Assembly: GCA_030447275.1 (NCBI GenBank) | Contig: JAUJPF010000006.1 | Location: forward strand, 81,937 to 145,936 | Direction of reading: 5' to 3' | Length of the DNA: 64,000 nt | Source of the DNA: Solirubrobacteraceae bacterium | Lineage (GTDB): Bacteria > Actinomycetota > Thermoleophilia > Solirubrobacterales > Solirubrobacteraceae | In this document: in pieces, positions 8,802 through 16,883 of the stretch | Numbering within the stretch: position 1 is the stretch's first letter | Layout of the letters: each line of letters starts with the position of its first letter | Program-made: the position numbers and the translations under genes | The notes under the pieces: generated by a model | Databases searched by the model: none | The model's input: only the letters and a program-made list of their open reading frames with translations | What the model was told of the DNA's origin: nothing

Positions 8802-9779
8802 ATGGCGTCCAACGACACCCTCGCCGAGCGCCTCCTGGCCGGAGACAAGCGGGCCCTGGCCCGCGCGATCACGCTGGTCGAGAACGACGATCCCCTGGGC
8901 TGGGAGGTCGTGCAGGAGGTCTATCCGCATACCGGCCGCGCCGCGCTGATGGGGCTCACCGGCCCGCCGGGCGCGGGGAAGTCGACGCTGATCGGCGCGC
9001 TGACGCGGGCGCGCCGCGCCGCCGAGCGCACCGTCGGCGTGCTCTCGATCGACCCGTCCTCGCCGTTCACCCAGGGCGCGCTGCTCGGCGACCGCATCCG
9101 GCTGACCGAGCACTTCCTCGACGCCGGTGTCTTCATCCGCTCGATGGCCAACCGCGGCGCGCTCGGCGGACTCAGCGAGGCGGCGCTCCAGGCAGCGCTG
9201 CTCATGGACGCGAGCGGCAAGGACGACGTGTTCATCGAGACCGTCGGCGTCGGCCAGGCCGAGGTCGACATCATCGGCCACGCCGACACGATCGTCCTCG
9301 TCCTCATCCCCGGCTCCGGCGACAGCGTCCAGGCGCTGAAGGCCGGCGTCATGGAGATCCCGGACATCATCGTCGTCAACAAGTGCGACCACCCGCTCAC
9401 CGACACCGTCGTCCGCGAGATCCGCGGCGTCCTGTCGCTGGCGCCGCAGCGCGGCTGGCGCGTGCCGATCGTCAAGACCGAGGCGGCGCGCGGCCTGGGG
9501 ATCGACGCGCTGATCGAGCAGCTCGAGCTGCACCGCGCGCACCTCGAGGAGGAGGGCACGCTCGAGGAGCGCCGGCGCCGCAACCTACGCAGCGAGGTCA
9601 TCGCGATCTGCGCCAACCGCATGCGGCGGCGCCTCGAGGAGGCGCTGCACGAGGATGACGGGGTCTTTCGCGGGCTGCTCGACGAGGTGGTCGCCCGGCG
9701 GATCGACCCGGCGAGCGCGGCGACGACGCTGCTCGAGCGCGTCGACGCCGCCGAGGCCGCCCCGCACGCCGGCGGGTAG
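8802..9779 (+). CDS. meaB: MeaB/ArgK-type G3E GTPase, B12-mutase chaperone
   Basis: 325 residues. P-loop GLTGPPGAGKSTLIG, the MeaB switch segments VGVLSIDPSSPFTQGALLGDR and FIETVGVGQAEVDI (read in parts), and the NKCD specificity motif in VVNKCDHPL. MeaB gates adenosylcobalamin delivery to acyl-CoA mutases and protects them during catalysis. A B12-dependent mutase is encoded 23 kb away at 32632-35095, a plausible client. Its start lies 10 bp from the divergent acyltransferase gene. Since the mutase has isobutyryl-CoA-mutase-like residues, this GTPase could equally be the MeaI type. Confidence 0.87.
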   Translation: MASNDTLAERLLAGDKRALARAITLVENDDPLGWEVVQEVYPHTGRAALMGLTGPPGAGKSTLIGALTRARRAAERTVGVLSIDPSSPFTQGALLGDRIRLTEHFLDAGVFIRSMANRGALGGLSEAALQAALLMDASGKDDVFIETVGVGQAEVDIIGHADTIVLVLIPGSGDSVQALKAGVMEIPDIIVVNKCDHPLTDTVVREIRGVLSLAPQRGWRVPIVKTEAARGLGIDALIEQLELHRAHLEEEGTLEERRRRNLRSEVIAICANRMRRRLEEALHEDDGVFRGLLDEVVARRIDPASAATTLLERVDAAEAAPHAGG

Positions 9780-9907
9780 CCGTGGCCGAGGTCGGGCTCC
9801 GCCCCGCCGACCTGCGCTACAAGCTCGTCCTCGAGCTGCCCGGCGCGGGGGAGAAGGCGGATGCGCGACGCGGGGAGCATCGCGGTCACCGACGTCGCCG
9901 TCGCGTC

Positions 9908-11230
9908 CTAGCGCAGCGCCCGCTCGTCCCAGAGGTCGCGCACGAGCAGGAACACGACCGTGGCGGCGGCGAGCGCCGCCACGACCGCCTCCGCGCCGCC
10001 CCACGGCAGCGGGCCCGACGGCGGGGCCAGCTCGCCGTCGCCCACCCGCGCGCCCACGAGCAGCCACAGCGACGCGGCGATCGTGAGCGCGCCGAGGGCC
10101 GCGCCGGCACGCGGCGCGTGCCGCAGCCCCCAGGCGGCGAGCGCGGCGGCGACCGGGAGGACGGGCAGCAGCTCGCGTCCGGGGAACCCGCCGGCGTCCT
10201 CGAACAGCGGCGACAGGAACGCGGCGACCGCGAGCTGCGCGGCGCACAGCGCGACGAGGAAGCCGCTCGTCACCTGCTGGTCGACGACGCTCGGCAGCGC
10301 CACCGACAGCCGCTCGCGCACCGAGCGGGCGAGCAGCTCGAGCGCGAAGAGCGCGAGCACGCCGAACGGCGCCCAGACCAGGATCCCCCAGTCCGGGTCG
10401 AGGAAGAGCGTGACGAGGCGCTCGCTGCGCCCGGCGAAGTCGGCGACGCTCGACGCGCCGGTCGGGTCGCCCGGCACCGCGGCGTACGGCGTCAGCCCTC
10501 CGTACAGGCGCTCGTTGACGGTGAGGAGGACGACCGCGGGGACGAGCACGACCTCGAGCGCGGCGAACGCGGTCAGCCCGCGGCGGCGGCGCCGCAGCCA
10601 GCGCGCGAGCGCGAGCGCGCAGACGACCGCGAGCGGCACGTACTTGATGCTCAGCCACGGCAGCAGCGCGATCAGCAGCGCCGCCGTCGTCGCACGCCGG
10701 AACGTGGGCTCGTCGCGCACGCGCAGCGTGTAGAGCGCGGCGCCGGCGATCGTGGCCGCGGCCACCGGCTCGCTGGCGATCGCGGTCGACCAGCCGACCG
10801 CCGGCGCCGACAGCCCGGCGACGAGCACGCCGCCGGTCGCCCACGGGTCGGCGACGAGCCGGCGCGCGAGCGCCGCCGCCGCGACGAAGCCGAGCGCCAG
10901 CAGGCCGGCGAGGAACAGCTCGACCCCGACGGGGCCGGCGACGGCGTACGGCGCCGCGAGCAGCAGCGCCAGCCCGACGCCCGGCGGCTCGTGGAGCCGT
11001 CCCTGGGTGAGGCCCGCCACCGGCGCGAGCTCGCCCTCCGTCCACGCGTCGTACTGGAGCGCGCGGTACTCGTCGCGCAGGTCGACGTCGCCGTCGGACA
11101 CGATCGACTCGACGATCAGCAGCACGCGCGCCTCGCCCTCGGCGTACTGCGCCTCGCCGACCGCGTCGAGGCCGATCGTCGCCGCGTAGGCCGCGAAGAG
11201 CGCCAGCCAGAGGAGCGCCGCGCGTCTTAC
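9908..11230 (-). CDS. Polytopic membrane protein, possible GT-C glycosyltransferase-like
   Basis: About 440 residues with many hydrophobic helices, for example VGLALLLAAPYAVAGPVGVE, TTAALLIALLPWLSIKY and GALTIAASLWLLVGARVGDG. An early acidic extramembrane loop (ESIVSDGDVDLRDEY) contains a pattern similar to the first loop of GT39/GT-C type glycosyltransferases, and PGRELLPVLPVAAAL resembles their late helices. No ATG, GTG or TTG was found in frame before the first helix. The frame abuts the stop of the AttH-like gene, so the true start is either non-canonical or hidden by a sequence error; 11230 is only the upstream limit. Function unproven. Confidence 0.6.
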   Translation of the reverse strand, partial: VRRAALLWLALFAAYAATIGLDAVGEAQYAEGEARVLLIVESIVSDGDVDLRDEYRALQYDAWTEGELAPVAGLTQGRLHEPPGVGLALLLAAPYAVAGPVGVELFLAGLLALGFVAAAALARRLVADPWATGGVLVAGLSAPAVGWSTAIASEPVAAATIAGAALYTLRVRDEPTFRRATTAALLIALLPWLSIKYVPLAVVCALALARWLRRRRRGLTAFAALEVVLVPAVVLLTVNERLYGGLTPYAAVPGDPTGASSVADFAGRSERLVTLFLDPDWGILVWAPFGVLALFALELLARSVRERLSVALPSVVDQQVTSGFLVALCAAQLAVAAFLSPLFEDAGGFPGRELLPVLPVAAALAAWGLRHAPRAGAALGALTIAASLWLLVGARVGDGELAPPSGPLPWGGAEAVVAALAAATVVFLLVRDLWDERALR

Positions 11231-12207
11231 AGCCGGCCGTCCTCGTACGGCTGGAGCGCGATCCCGTGCTCGGCGTTCGGCCGCATGCCCAGCTCGTACG
11301 TCGCGCCCGCGGGAGCGACCAGCTCGACGTCGGGACGCCCGGGGCGGCGCACGTGCAGGCGCAGGTCGGCGAGCGACGAGTGCACGCTGTGGCGCTCGTC
11401 CATGTCCGGCGACGCGTACCGCCAGCCGACGAACCGCTCGCGCGGCGCGGAGAGCTCGCCCTCGACGCGCACCCCCTCGCCGGTGGCGACGAAGCGCGCC
11501 GCGGTCGCCCGCTCGTCGACCTTCGTGGCCCGCGCGCGCTGCGGCCCGCCGAGGCGGTGGCGCGCGCCGTCGAGCTGGAGCGCGCCGTTGGCGACCCACG
11601 GCGTCGTCAGCGGTCCGAGCTTGATCCGGCCGAGCACCAGCTCGAGCCACGTGTGCTCGTCCTGCCCCTCGAAGTGGCCGCAGTGCAGGTAGATCCAGCG
11701 CTCGGCGTGCTCGGTCCCCCAGTTGTGGCTGACGACGCCGGTCCAGCCGTCGAGGGCCCAGCGGCCGAGCTTGCCCGCGAAGCGCGCTGCGGGGTGAGGG
11801 GTGAGCGACTTCGTGCGGGGCACGGCGGCCGTGTACATCCACTCCTTCGGGAGGTGGCGCTGCTCGGGCTCGTCGGTCGCGAACGTGAAGTCCCACGTGG
11901 TGCCCGGCACGCGGCCCGCTGCGCGGCCCGGCTCGAGGTGCGAGTCCCCGATGCGGACGTATCCGGCGGGGGCGAGACGCTCCGCCGCGAAGTTCTCCTT
12001 CGTCGCCTTGACCGGCTGCTCGGCGCCGGCGTCGAACAGCGTCAGCCAGACGGATCCGACCGGATCGCGGCCGGGCCGCTTGTGGATCGTGTGGCGCAGC
12101 CAGAACGCCCGCGGCCTCTCCGGGTGGCGCGCCTTGACGAAGTAGCTCTCGTACAGCCCGTCGCCGGGGGCGACGCCGGGGAAGCGCGGTGCGGCGAGGT
12201 CGGTCAT
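11227..12207 (-). CDS. AttH / hydroxyneurosporene synthase (CrtC)-like protein
   Basis: 326 residues from ATG 12207, chosen over an upstream ATG because it fits the family start. The sequence shows a double lipocalin-like pattern: FWLRHTIHKRP and VWLTLFDAG in the first half, and VVSHNWGTEHAERWIYLHCG, the NWG-type signature, in the centre. Members of this group include carotenoid 1,2-hydratases and tocopherol-cyclase-like proteins that hold isoprenoid ligands. No carotenoid synthesis gene is nearby, so the ligand is open. It follows a GMC oxidoreductase by 10 bp and probably shares its transcript. Confidence 0.65.
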   Translation of the reverse strand: MTDLAAPRFPGVAPGDGLYESYFVKARHPERPRAFWLRHTIHKRPGRDPVGSVWLTLFDAGAEQPVKATKENFAAERLAPAGYVRIGDSHLEPGRAAGRVPGTTWDFTFATDEPEQRHLPKEWMYTAAVPRTKSLTPHPAARFAGKLGRWALDGWTGVVSHNWGTEHAERWIYLHCGHFEGQDEHTWLELVLGRIKLGPLTTPWVANGALQLDGARHRLGGPQRARATKVDERATAARFVATGEGVRVEGELSAPRERFVGWRYASPDMDERHSVHSSLADLRLHVRRPGRPDVELVAPAGATYELGMRPNAEHGIALQPYEDGRL

Positions 12208-12217
12208 CGACGACGGA

Positions 12218-13798
12218 TCATGCCGCGGCGGGCACGAGCGCGAAGGCACGTCCCAGCGTCTCCGGCTGCGGCTCGTCCGCCGGCGGGGTCGTCCCGGCCG
12301 CGCGGAACGCCGCGTGTGTGGCCAGCGCCATGATCGTGAGCTGGGGGTTCACGCCGAGCGCCGACGGCACGACCGACCCGTCGGCGACCATCAACCCGTC
12401 GACGCCGCGGACCTGCAGGTCGGCGGCGACGACCGCGCCGGCCGCGGCGGTGCCGAGCGGGTGGAAGGCGCTCAGCCCGAGGCGACCGGCGGTCGCGCGC
12501 AGGCCGCGCAGCTCGGCGACGTCGCGCACCGGCTTCGCCCCGCGGAGCGGGAGGTGCACGGCGGTCGCGCCCGCGGCCAGCTCCAGCTCGGCCGCCCGCG
12601 CCATCGCGCGGACGAGCAGCGCGACGTCGCGCTCGTCGACGTCGTAGCGGACGACGGTCCGCCCGGCGACGCGCCGGACGCGCCCGCGTGACGAGTCGCG
12701 GATCATCAGGCCGGCCTGCGCGACGTGACGCGCGCGCAGCATCAGCCGCCGGTGCTCGGGCCCGACCGCCGGCAGCGACAGCGCGAGCATGTCCGGCGGC
12801 CCCGACCAGCCCTCGAGCATGATCCCCTCGGCCGCGAACTCGTCGACGGCGTACGCCTGCGGGACGCCGCGCCACTGCTCGACGGGCTCGTCGAACTCCG
12901 CCCACACGCCGCTGCACGGGTGGATCGAGAGGTTTCCGCCGAGCGCGCGGCGCGCCTCGCCGCGGACCCCGCTGCGTGCCAGCAGCCCCGGCGTCTCGAT
13001 CGCCCCGCACGCGACGACGACGAGGTCGGCGTCGACCCGCAGCCGCCCGCCGCCGGCGGTGCGGGCGACGACGCCGCGCGCGCGGCGGTCCTTGACGAGG
13101 ACCTCGGTGACGCGGCAGCCGGTGTACGTCGTCGCGCCGGCGTCCCACGCCAGCGGGACGTACGTGTTGCCGGTGTGCTGCTTGCCGCCGGTCGGGCACC
13201 CGAACGCGCAGACGCCCGCGCCGACGCATCCCCGCGACGCGCGGTGCAGGTACTCGCCCGACCAGCCGAGCCGCTCGGCGCCGCGCTGCATCGCGTGCGC
13301 GTTCGCGCCGGCGACCTCCCGGGGAACGCGGCAGACGTTGAACGTGCGCTCGACGCGGCGGAAACAGGGATCCAGCTCCTCGCCCGACCACAGGCCCCAC
13401 TGCTCGAGCAGCGCCGGCGGGGTCCGGTAGCACGTCGCCGAGTTGAGGATCGTCGTCCCGCCCACCGCGCGGCCGAGCGGCAACGGGATCGAGACGTTGC
13501 CGAACGTGATCACCTGCCCGGCGTCGCGGTACAGGCGCGGGGAGATGTCGCGTGGCCGCGCGGTGAGCTGCTCGGGCTCGATCCACTCGCCCTCCTCGAG
13601 CATGGCGACGTCGAGCCCGGCCTCGGCGAGCACCTCCGCCACCACCGCGCCGCCCGCTCCGGTGCCGACGACGCCGGCGTCGGCGCGCACGCGCCGCCGC
13701 CCCGTCAGCGCGGCGCCGCGCTCGATCCGCCGCTCGCGCGGCCGCGGCCCGGACGTGCCGTCGAGGTACGCGGCGTCGCCGGTGGGGCGGACGCTCAC
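12218..13798 (-). CDS. GMC-family FAD-dependent oxidoreductase
   Basis: 526 residues from GTG 13798. FAD ADP-binding motif VVGTGAGGAVVAEVLAEAGL with the following Glu in MLEEGEW; GMC signature region PLGRAVGGTTILNSATCYRT; C-terminal active-site blocks SAFHPLGTAAAG and GLMVADGSVVPSALGVNPQL. The family oxidises alcohols such as choline, sterols or long-chain fatty alcohols. A small partner gene overlaps its start by 4 bp, an arrangement seen for gluconate 2-dehydrogenase-like and long-chain alcohol oxidase-like systems. The four Cys residues in CVGAGVCAFGCPTGGKQ form a CxxxxxCxxxC-like cluster typical of the long-chain alcohol/glucose dehydrogenase branch. Substrate unknown; a FadR-type regulator upstream hints at a lipid alcohol. 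Confidence 0.82.
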   Translation of the reverse strand: MSVRPTGDAAYLDGTSGPRPRERRIERGAALTGRRRVRADAGVVGTGAGGAVVAEVLAEAGLDVAMLEEGEWIEPEQLTARPRDISPRLYRDAGQVITFGNVSIPLPLGRAVGGTTILNSATCYRTPPALLEQWGLWSGEELDPCFRRVERTFNVCRVPREVAGANAHAMQRGAERLGWSGEYLHRASRGCVGAGVCAFGCPTGGKQHTGNTYVPLAWDAGATTYTGCRVTEVLVKDRRARGVVARTAGGGRLRVDADLVVVACGAIETPGLLARSGVRGEARRALGGNLSIHPCSGVWAEFDEPVEQWRGVPQAYAVDEFAAEGIMLEGWSGPPDMLALSLPAVGPEHRRLMLRARHVAQAGLMIRDSSRGRVRRVAGRTVVRYDVDERDVALLVRAMARAAELELAAGATAVHLPLRGAKPVRDVAELRGLRATAGRLGLSAFHPLGTAAAGAVVAADLQVRGVDGLMVADGSVVPSALGVNPQLTIMALATHAAFRAAGTTPPADEPQPETLGRAFALVPAAA

Positions 13799-14154
13799 AG
13801 CCGCCCCTCCGCGCGCCGCAGCGCGAGCCCGCGCGCGGCCACCTCGCGGGCGTCGTAGCCCAGCGCCCGCGAGACGCTGTCGTCGCCGTAGTAGCAGTGC
13901 GCTGCGACCCGCGCGAGGAACTGCGCGACCCCTCCGAGCGTGCCGCGGCCGCGCTCGACGCGCCCGGCGAGGTCGCCGCGGGTCACGGCCCGCAGCAGCG
14001 CGCGCAGGACGGCGCGGTTGGGGCCGGGCGCCGCGCGGAGCCACGCCTCGAACGCGTCGACCGCGTCGGTGGAGGCGACCGGCGGCAGCCCGTCGCCCTC
14101 GGGCACGGACGCCGCGACCAGCCGCTCGATCGCCCGGCGCTCGCCGCGGGTCAT
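13795..14154 (-). CDS. Small accessory subunit of GMC oxidoreductase (gluconate 2-dehydrogenase subunit 3-like)
   Basis: 119 residues, helical, with no signal peptide visible (members that are exported usually carry a Tat signal). The start ATG overlaps the stop of the GntR regulator (ATGA), and its own stop overlaps the GMC gene start (GTGA), so all three are translationally coupled. Position and length match the small subunit that accompanies GMC dehydrogenases. Sequence identity to that family was judged by eye only. It may aid folding or electron transfer of the large subunit. Confidence 0.55.
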   Translation of the reverse strand: MTRGERRAIERLVAASVPEGDGLPPVASTDAVDAFEAWLRAAPGPNRAVLRALLRAVTRGDLAGRVERGRGTLGGVAQFLARVAAHCYYGDDSVSRALGYDAREVAARGLALRRAEGRL

Positions 14155-14846
14155 CCGCCGAGCGCCTCCTCGAGCGCGCGCTCCTGCCGCTCGGCCAGCT
14201 CCGCGACGGCGGCCCGCGCCGCCTCGCCGTCGCGGCCGGAGATCGCCTCCGCCGCGCGGACGTACAGCGGCCGCAGCTCCGGGGTGACGAGCGGCGTGAA
14301 CAGCCCCGCGTGCTCGAAGTACACCGCCCGCACCGAGTTGAGGATCAGCGAGAAGACGACGTTCGCCGACGCCTCGACCACGGCGGCGAAGAACCCGAAG
14401 TCGGCAGCCTGCTCCTCGCCCGCGACGCGCGCGAGTGCGGCGATCTCGTCGGCCTGCGCGCCGGTGCGCCGCTCGGCGGCGAGGCCCGCCGCGACGGCGA
14501 GCATCCACCGCCGCGCCTCCATCAGCGAGCGCAGCGTCTGGCGGTCGACGCCGGTCGAGTCGAAGAGGACATGGGCGATCACGTCGAGGCCGCTCGCCGT
14601 CCGCCAGTCGGAGACGCGCATCGCGTCGCCGTGGCGGACGTCGACGAGCCGCAGCTGTTCCAGGCGCTTGATCGCCTCGCGGACGGTCGTCGCATTGACG
14701 CCGTACTCCCGCGCGAGCGTCCGCTGCGACGGCAGCTTCTCGCCGGCGCCGTACCGGCCGGCGACGATCGCGTCGCGCAAGACGTCGAAGAGCTCCTCGC
14801 TCGCGGTCGTCCGTCGCAACTGTTCCACTGATCGGAACAGTATCAT
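14151..14846 (-). CDS. GntR/FadR-subfamily transcriptional regulator
   Basis: 231 residues from ATG 14846, or 225 from GTG 14828. N-terminal winged helix-turn-helix: FDVLRDAIVAGRYGAGEKLPSQ followed by RTLAREYGVNATTVREAIKRLEQ, the typical GntR recognition helix. The C-terminal two-thirds is an all-helical FadR-type (FCD) effector domain. It probably senses an acyl-CoA or organic acid. The divergent MaoC gene starts head-to-head and the two ATGs overlap in CATG. A perfect palindrome at 14820-14840 lies across the alternative GTG start, so autoregulation plus control of the MaoC and GMC genes is likely. Confidence 0.8.
   Translation of the reverse strand: MILFRSVEQLRRTTASEELFDVLRDAIVAGRYGAGEKLPSQRTLAREYGVNATTVREAIKRLEQLRLVDVRHGDAMRVSDWRTASGLDVIAHVLFDSTGVDRQTLRSLMEARRWMLAVAAGLAAERRTGAQADEIAALARVAGEEQAADFGFFAAVVEASANVVFSLILNSVRAVYFEHAGLFTPLVTPELRPLYVRAAEAISGRDGEAARAAVAELAERQERALEEALGG
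14820..14840. promoter_or_regulatory. Palindromic operator between GntR and MaoC genes
   Basis: CTGTTCC-N7-GGAACAG, perfect 7-bp arms, located at the head-to-head junction of the GntR and MaoC genes. Size, symmetry and position fit a GntR-family operator. It lies inside the 5' end of the regulator reading frame if ATG 14846 is used, which favours the shorter start at 14828 or a leaderless message. Confidence 0.6.
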
Positions 14847-15294
14847 GAGCTGCGTGGACCTCGCATCCCACACCACGCTCGGCCCGACCGCCTGGCGCCG
14901 CGTGACCCAGGACGACATCGACGCGTTCGCCCGCATCAGCGGCGACCGCCAGTGGATCCACACCGACGTCGAGCGCGCGCGCCGCGAGAGCCCGTTCGGC
15001 ACCACGATCGCCCACGGCAACCTGACGCTGTCGCTGATCGACGGCTTCCGCGACGAGCTGGTCGGCGCGGTGCCGCCGGGCGCGAGGCTCGGCGTGAACC
15101 TGGGCTATGACCGCGTCCGGTTCCCGGCGCCTGTCAGGGCCGGCGCCGAGGTCCGCGCGACGATGGAGATCGTCAGCGTCGACGAACGCGAGGACGGCTG
15201 GACCCAGGTGGTCCAGCGCTTCACGGTCGAGGTCCGCGGCGGCGACCGGCCGGCGTGCGTCGCCGACTCGGTCGTCCGGGTGCTGCGGGCATGA
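14845..15294 (+). CDS. MaoC-like (R)-specific enoyl-CoA hydratase
   Basis: 149 residues (ATG 14845; GTG 14854 is also possible). Single hot-dog domain with the hydratase 2 catalytic pattern: Asp and His in ARISGDRQWIHTD and the PFGTTIAHGNLTLSL helix. It hydrates trans-2-enoyl-CoA to (R)-3-hydroxyacyl-CoA in fatty acid or related acyl-CoA metabolism. The divergent GntR regulator and the shared palindrome suggest induction by an acyl intermediate. It is followed by a 4-bp-overlapping gene of unknown function. Confidence 0.85.
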   Translation: MSCVDLASHTTLGPTAWRRVTQDDIDAFARISGDRQWIHTDVERARRESPFGTTIAHGNLTLSLIDGFRDELVGAVPPGARLGVNLGYDRVRFPAPVRAGAEVRATMEIVSVDEREDGWTQVVQRFTVEVRGGDRPACVADSVVRVLRA

Positions 15295-15749
15295 CCGTCC
15301 GGCGCCCCGCCGCCGTCGTCCGGATGGTCGCGGGGACCGCCTACGGCCGCCGCCGCGCGGCGATCCTGACCGCGGAGCTGGAGGAGGTCGTCCTTGCCGA
15401 GCGCCAGCGGCGCCACACGGAGGTGGAGGCCACCGGCGCCGGCCGCCGCCGGCCCGGCCGCATGGACTGGTTCGGCGCGATCGCGGACACCCCGGGCGCG
15501 GTCGTCATCGAGATCAAGAACACCGACTGGGACGCCATGGCGTCCCACCGCGTCGCGCCCAACGCGCGGCGGCACGCGCGCCAGCTCTGGCGCTACCTCG
15601 ACTCGCCGGAGGTCGCGCCGAAGACCGACGAGGAGTTCGCGCAGCTGTTCATCGAGTATCCCCGCGCGCCGTCGACCCCGGGCAGGCGCGAGCAGGTGGA
15701 AGCGATCCTCAACGACAACTGGATCACCGTCGTCTGGGTCGACGAGTAG
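15291..15749 (+). CDS. Unknown protein with a PD-(D/E)XK nuclease-like core
   Basis: 152 residues; ATG 15291 overlaps the MaoC stop (ATGA). The centre reads FGAIADTPGAVVIEIKNTDWDAM, with an E-x-K strand after a Gly/Ala turn. This resembles the core of restriction-endonuclease-like folds, in which Asp and Glu-x-Lys bind the metal. A conserved basic helix (APNARRHARQLWRYLDS) and a terminal WITVVWVDE strand follow. The fold assignment is inference from the motif. Its coupling to a lipid enzyme gene is unexpected. It ends base-to-base with the convergent acyl-CoA dehydrogenase gene. Confidence 0.55.
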   Translation: MTVRRPAAVVRMVAGTAYGRRRAAILTAELEEVVLAERQRRHTEVEATGAGRRRPGRMDWFGAIADTPGAVVIEIKNTDWDAMASHRVAPNARRHARQLWRYLDSPEVAPKTDEEFAQLFIEYPRAPSTPGRREQVEAILNDNWITVVWVDE

Positions 15750-16883
15750 CTACGCGCCCAGGGCCCGCGCGATGACCATCTGCTGCACCTCGTCGGTGCC
15801 CTCGCCGATGGTGAGGATCTTCGCGTCGCGGTAGAAGCGGCACACCGGGTACTCCTCGATGTAGCCGTAGCCGCCGTGGATCTGCACGGCCTCCTCGGTG
15901 GCGCGCACCGCGAGGCGGCCGGTCTTGAGCTTGGCCTGCGCCGCGGTCAGCGTGAAGTTCTTGCCCGCGTCCTTCTCGAGCGCGGCCTTGTACGTCAGCA
16001 GCCGCGCCGCCGCGATCTCCGTGGCCATGTCGGCGAGCTTGGCCTGGATCGCCTGGAACTTCGAGATCGACTGACCGAAGGCCCGCCGCTCCTTCGCGTA
16101 GGCCAGCGCCTGGTCGAGCGCGCCCTGCGCGAGGCCGACGCCCATCGCCGCGACGCCGATCCGGCCGATGTCGAGGATGTGCAGGAACTGCTTGAAGCCC
16201 TGCCCCTGTGGCCCGAGCAGGTTCTCCGCCGGCACCCGGCAGTCGGTGAAGGTCAGCGGCCGCGTGTCGGACGCGTTCCAGCCCATCTTGCGGTACGGCT
16301 CGCCCTGCTCGTAGCCGGGCGTCCCGTTGGCGACGAGGAAGTTCGAGATCTCCTTGTCGCCGGTCTTCGCGGTGATGCACACGACGCCGCTGATGTCCGT
16401 CCCCGCGTTGGTGATGAACTGCTTGGCGCCGTTGATGACCCACGAGCCGTTCTCGCGCACCGCGCGCGTCTGCGTGTTGCCGGCGTCCGAGCCGGCCTCG
16501 GGCTCGGTCAGGCCGAACGCTCCGAGCCGCTGGCCGCTCGTCAGCTGCGGCAGCCACTCGCGCTTCTGCTCCTCGCTGCCGAACAGGTAGATCGGCTGCG
16601 TCCCCAGCGACGTGTGCGCGCACAGCGTGATCGCGACGGAGGAGTCCACGCGGGTCAGCTCCTCGACCGTGATGGCATACGCAAGCGTGTCGGAGCCCGC
16701 GCCGCCGTACTCCTCGGGGAACGGGATCCCCATGAGGTTGAGGTCGGCCAGCTTGCGGACGATCTCGTAGGGGAAGCTCTTGGTCCTGTCGAGCTCCTCC
16801 GCGACCGGGGCGACCTCGCCCTCGGCGAAGTCGCGCACGGTGCGCCGGATCAGCTCGTGGTCGTCACTGAGATCGAAGTTCAC
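15750..16883 (-). CDS. Acyl-CoA dehydrogenase
   Basis: 377 residues from GTG 16883, the usual family length. Signatures: FGLTEPEAGSDAGNTQT (FAD/substrate loop), ITNAGTDISGV, FTDCRVPAENLLG, and the C-terminal QIHGGYGYIEEYPVCRFYRD with the catalytic Glu position in ILTIGEGTDEVQQ. It catalyses alpha,beta-dehydrogenation of acyl-CoA and passes electrons to ETF, whose genes lie at 35151-36929. The start overlaps the stop of leucyl aminopeptidase by 4 bp. Chain-length preference cannot be read; the sequence resembles short-chain/branched enzymes. Confidence 0.9.
   Translation of the reverse strand: MNFDLSDDHELIRRTVRDFAEGEVAPVAEELDRTKSFPYEIVRKLADLNLMGIPFPEEYGGAGSDTLAYAITVEELTRVDSSVAITLCAHTSLGTQPIYLFGSEEQKREWLPQLTSGQRLGAFGLTEPEAGSDAGNTQTRAVRENGSWVINGAKQFITNAGTDISGVVCITAKTGDKEISNFLVANGTPGYEQGEPYRKMGWNASDTRPLTFTDCRVPAENLLGPQGQGFKQFLHILDIGRIGVAAMGVGLAQGALDQALAYAKERRAFGQSISKFQAIQAKLADMATEIAAARLLTYKAALEKDAGKNFTLTAAQAKLKTGRLAVRATEEAVQIHGGYGYIEEYPVCRFYRDAKILTIGEGTDEVQQMVIARALGA

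Noticed and set aside
9782..9911. Short + strand frame starting GTG just after the meaB stop (AEVGLRPADLRYKLVLELPG)
   Set aside because: The first 25 residues look protein-like, but the frame then turns into Arg/His-rich shadow sequence, and another frame gives only 16 codons to a stop. At most a gene scrap; no family recognised.
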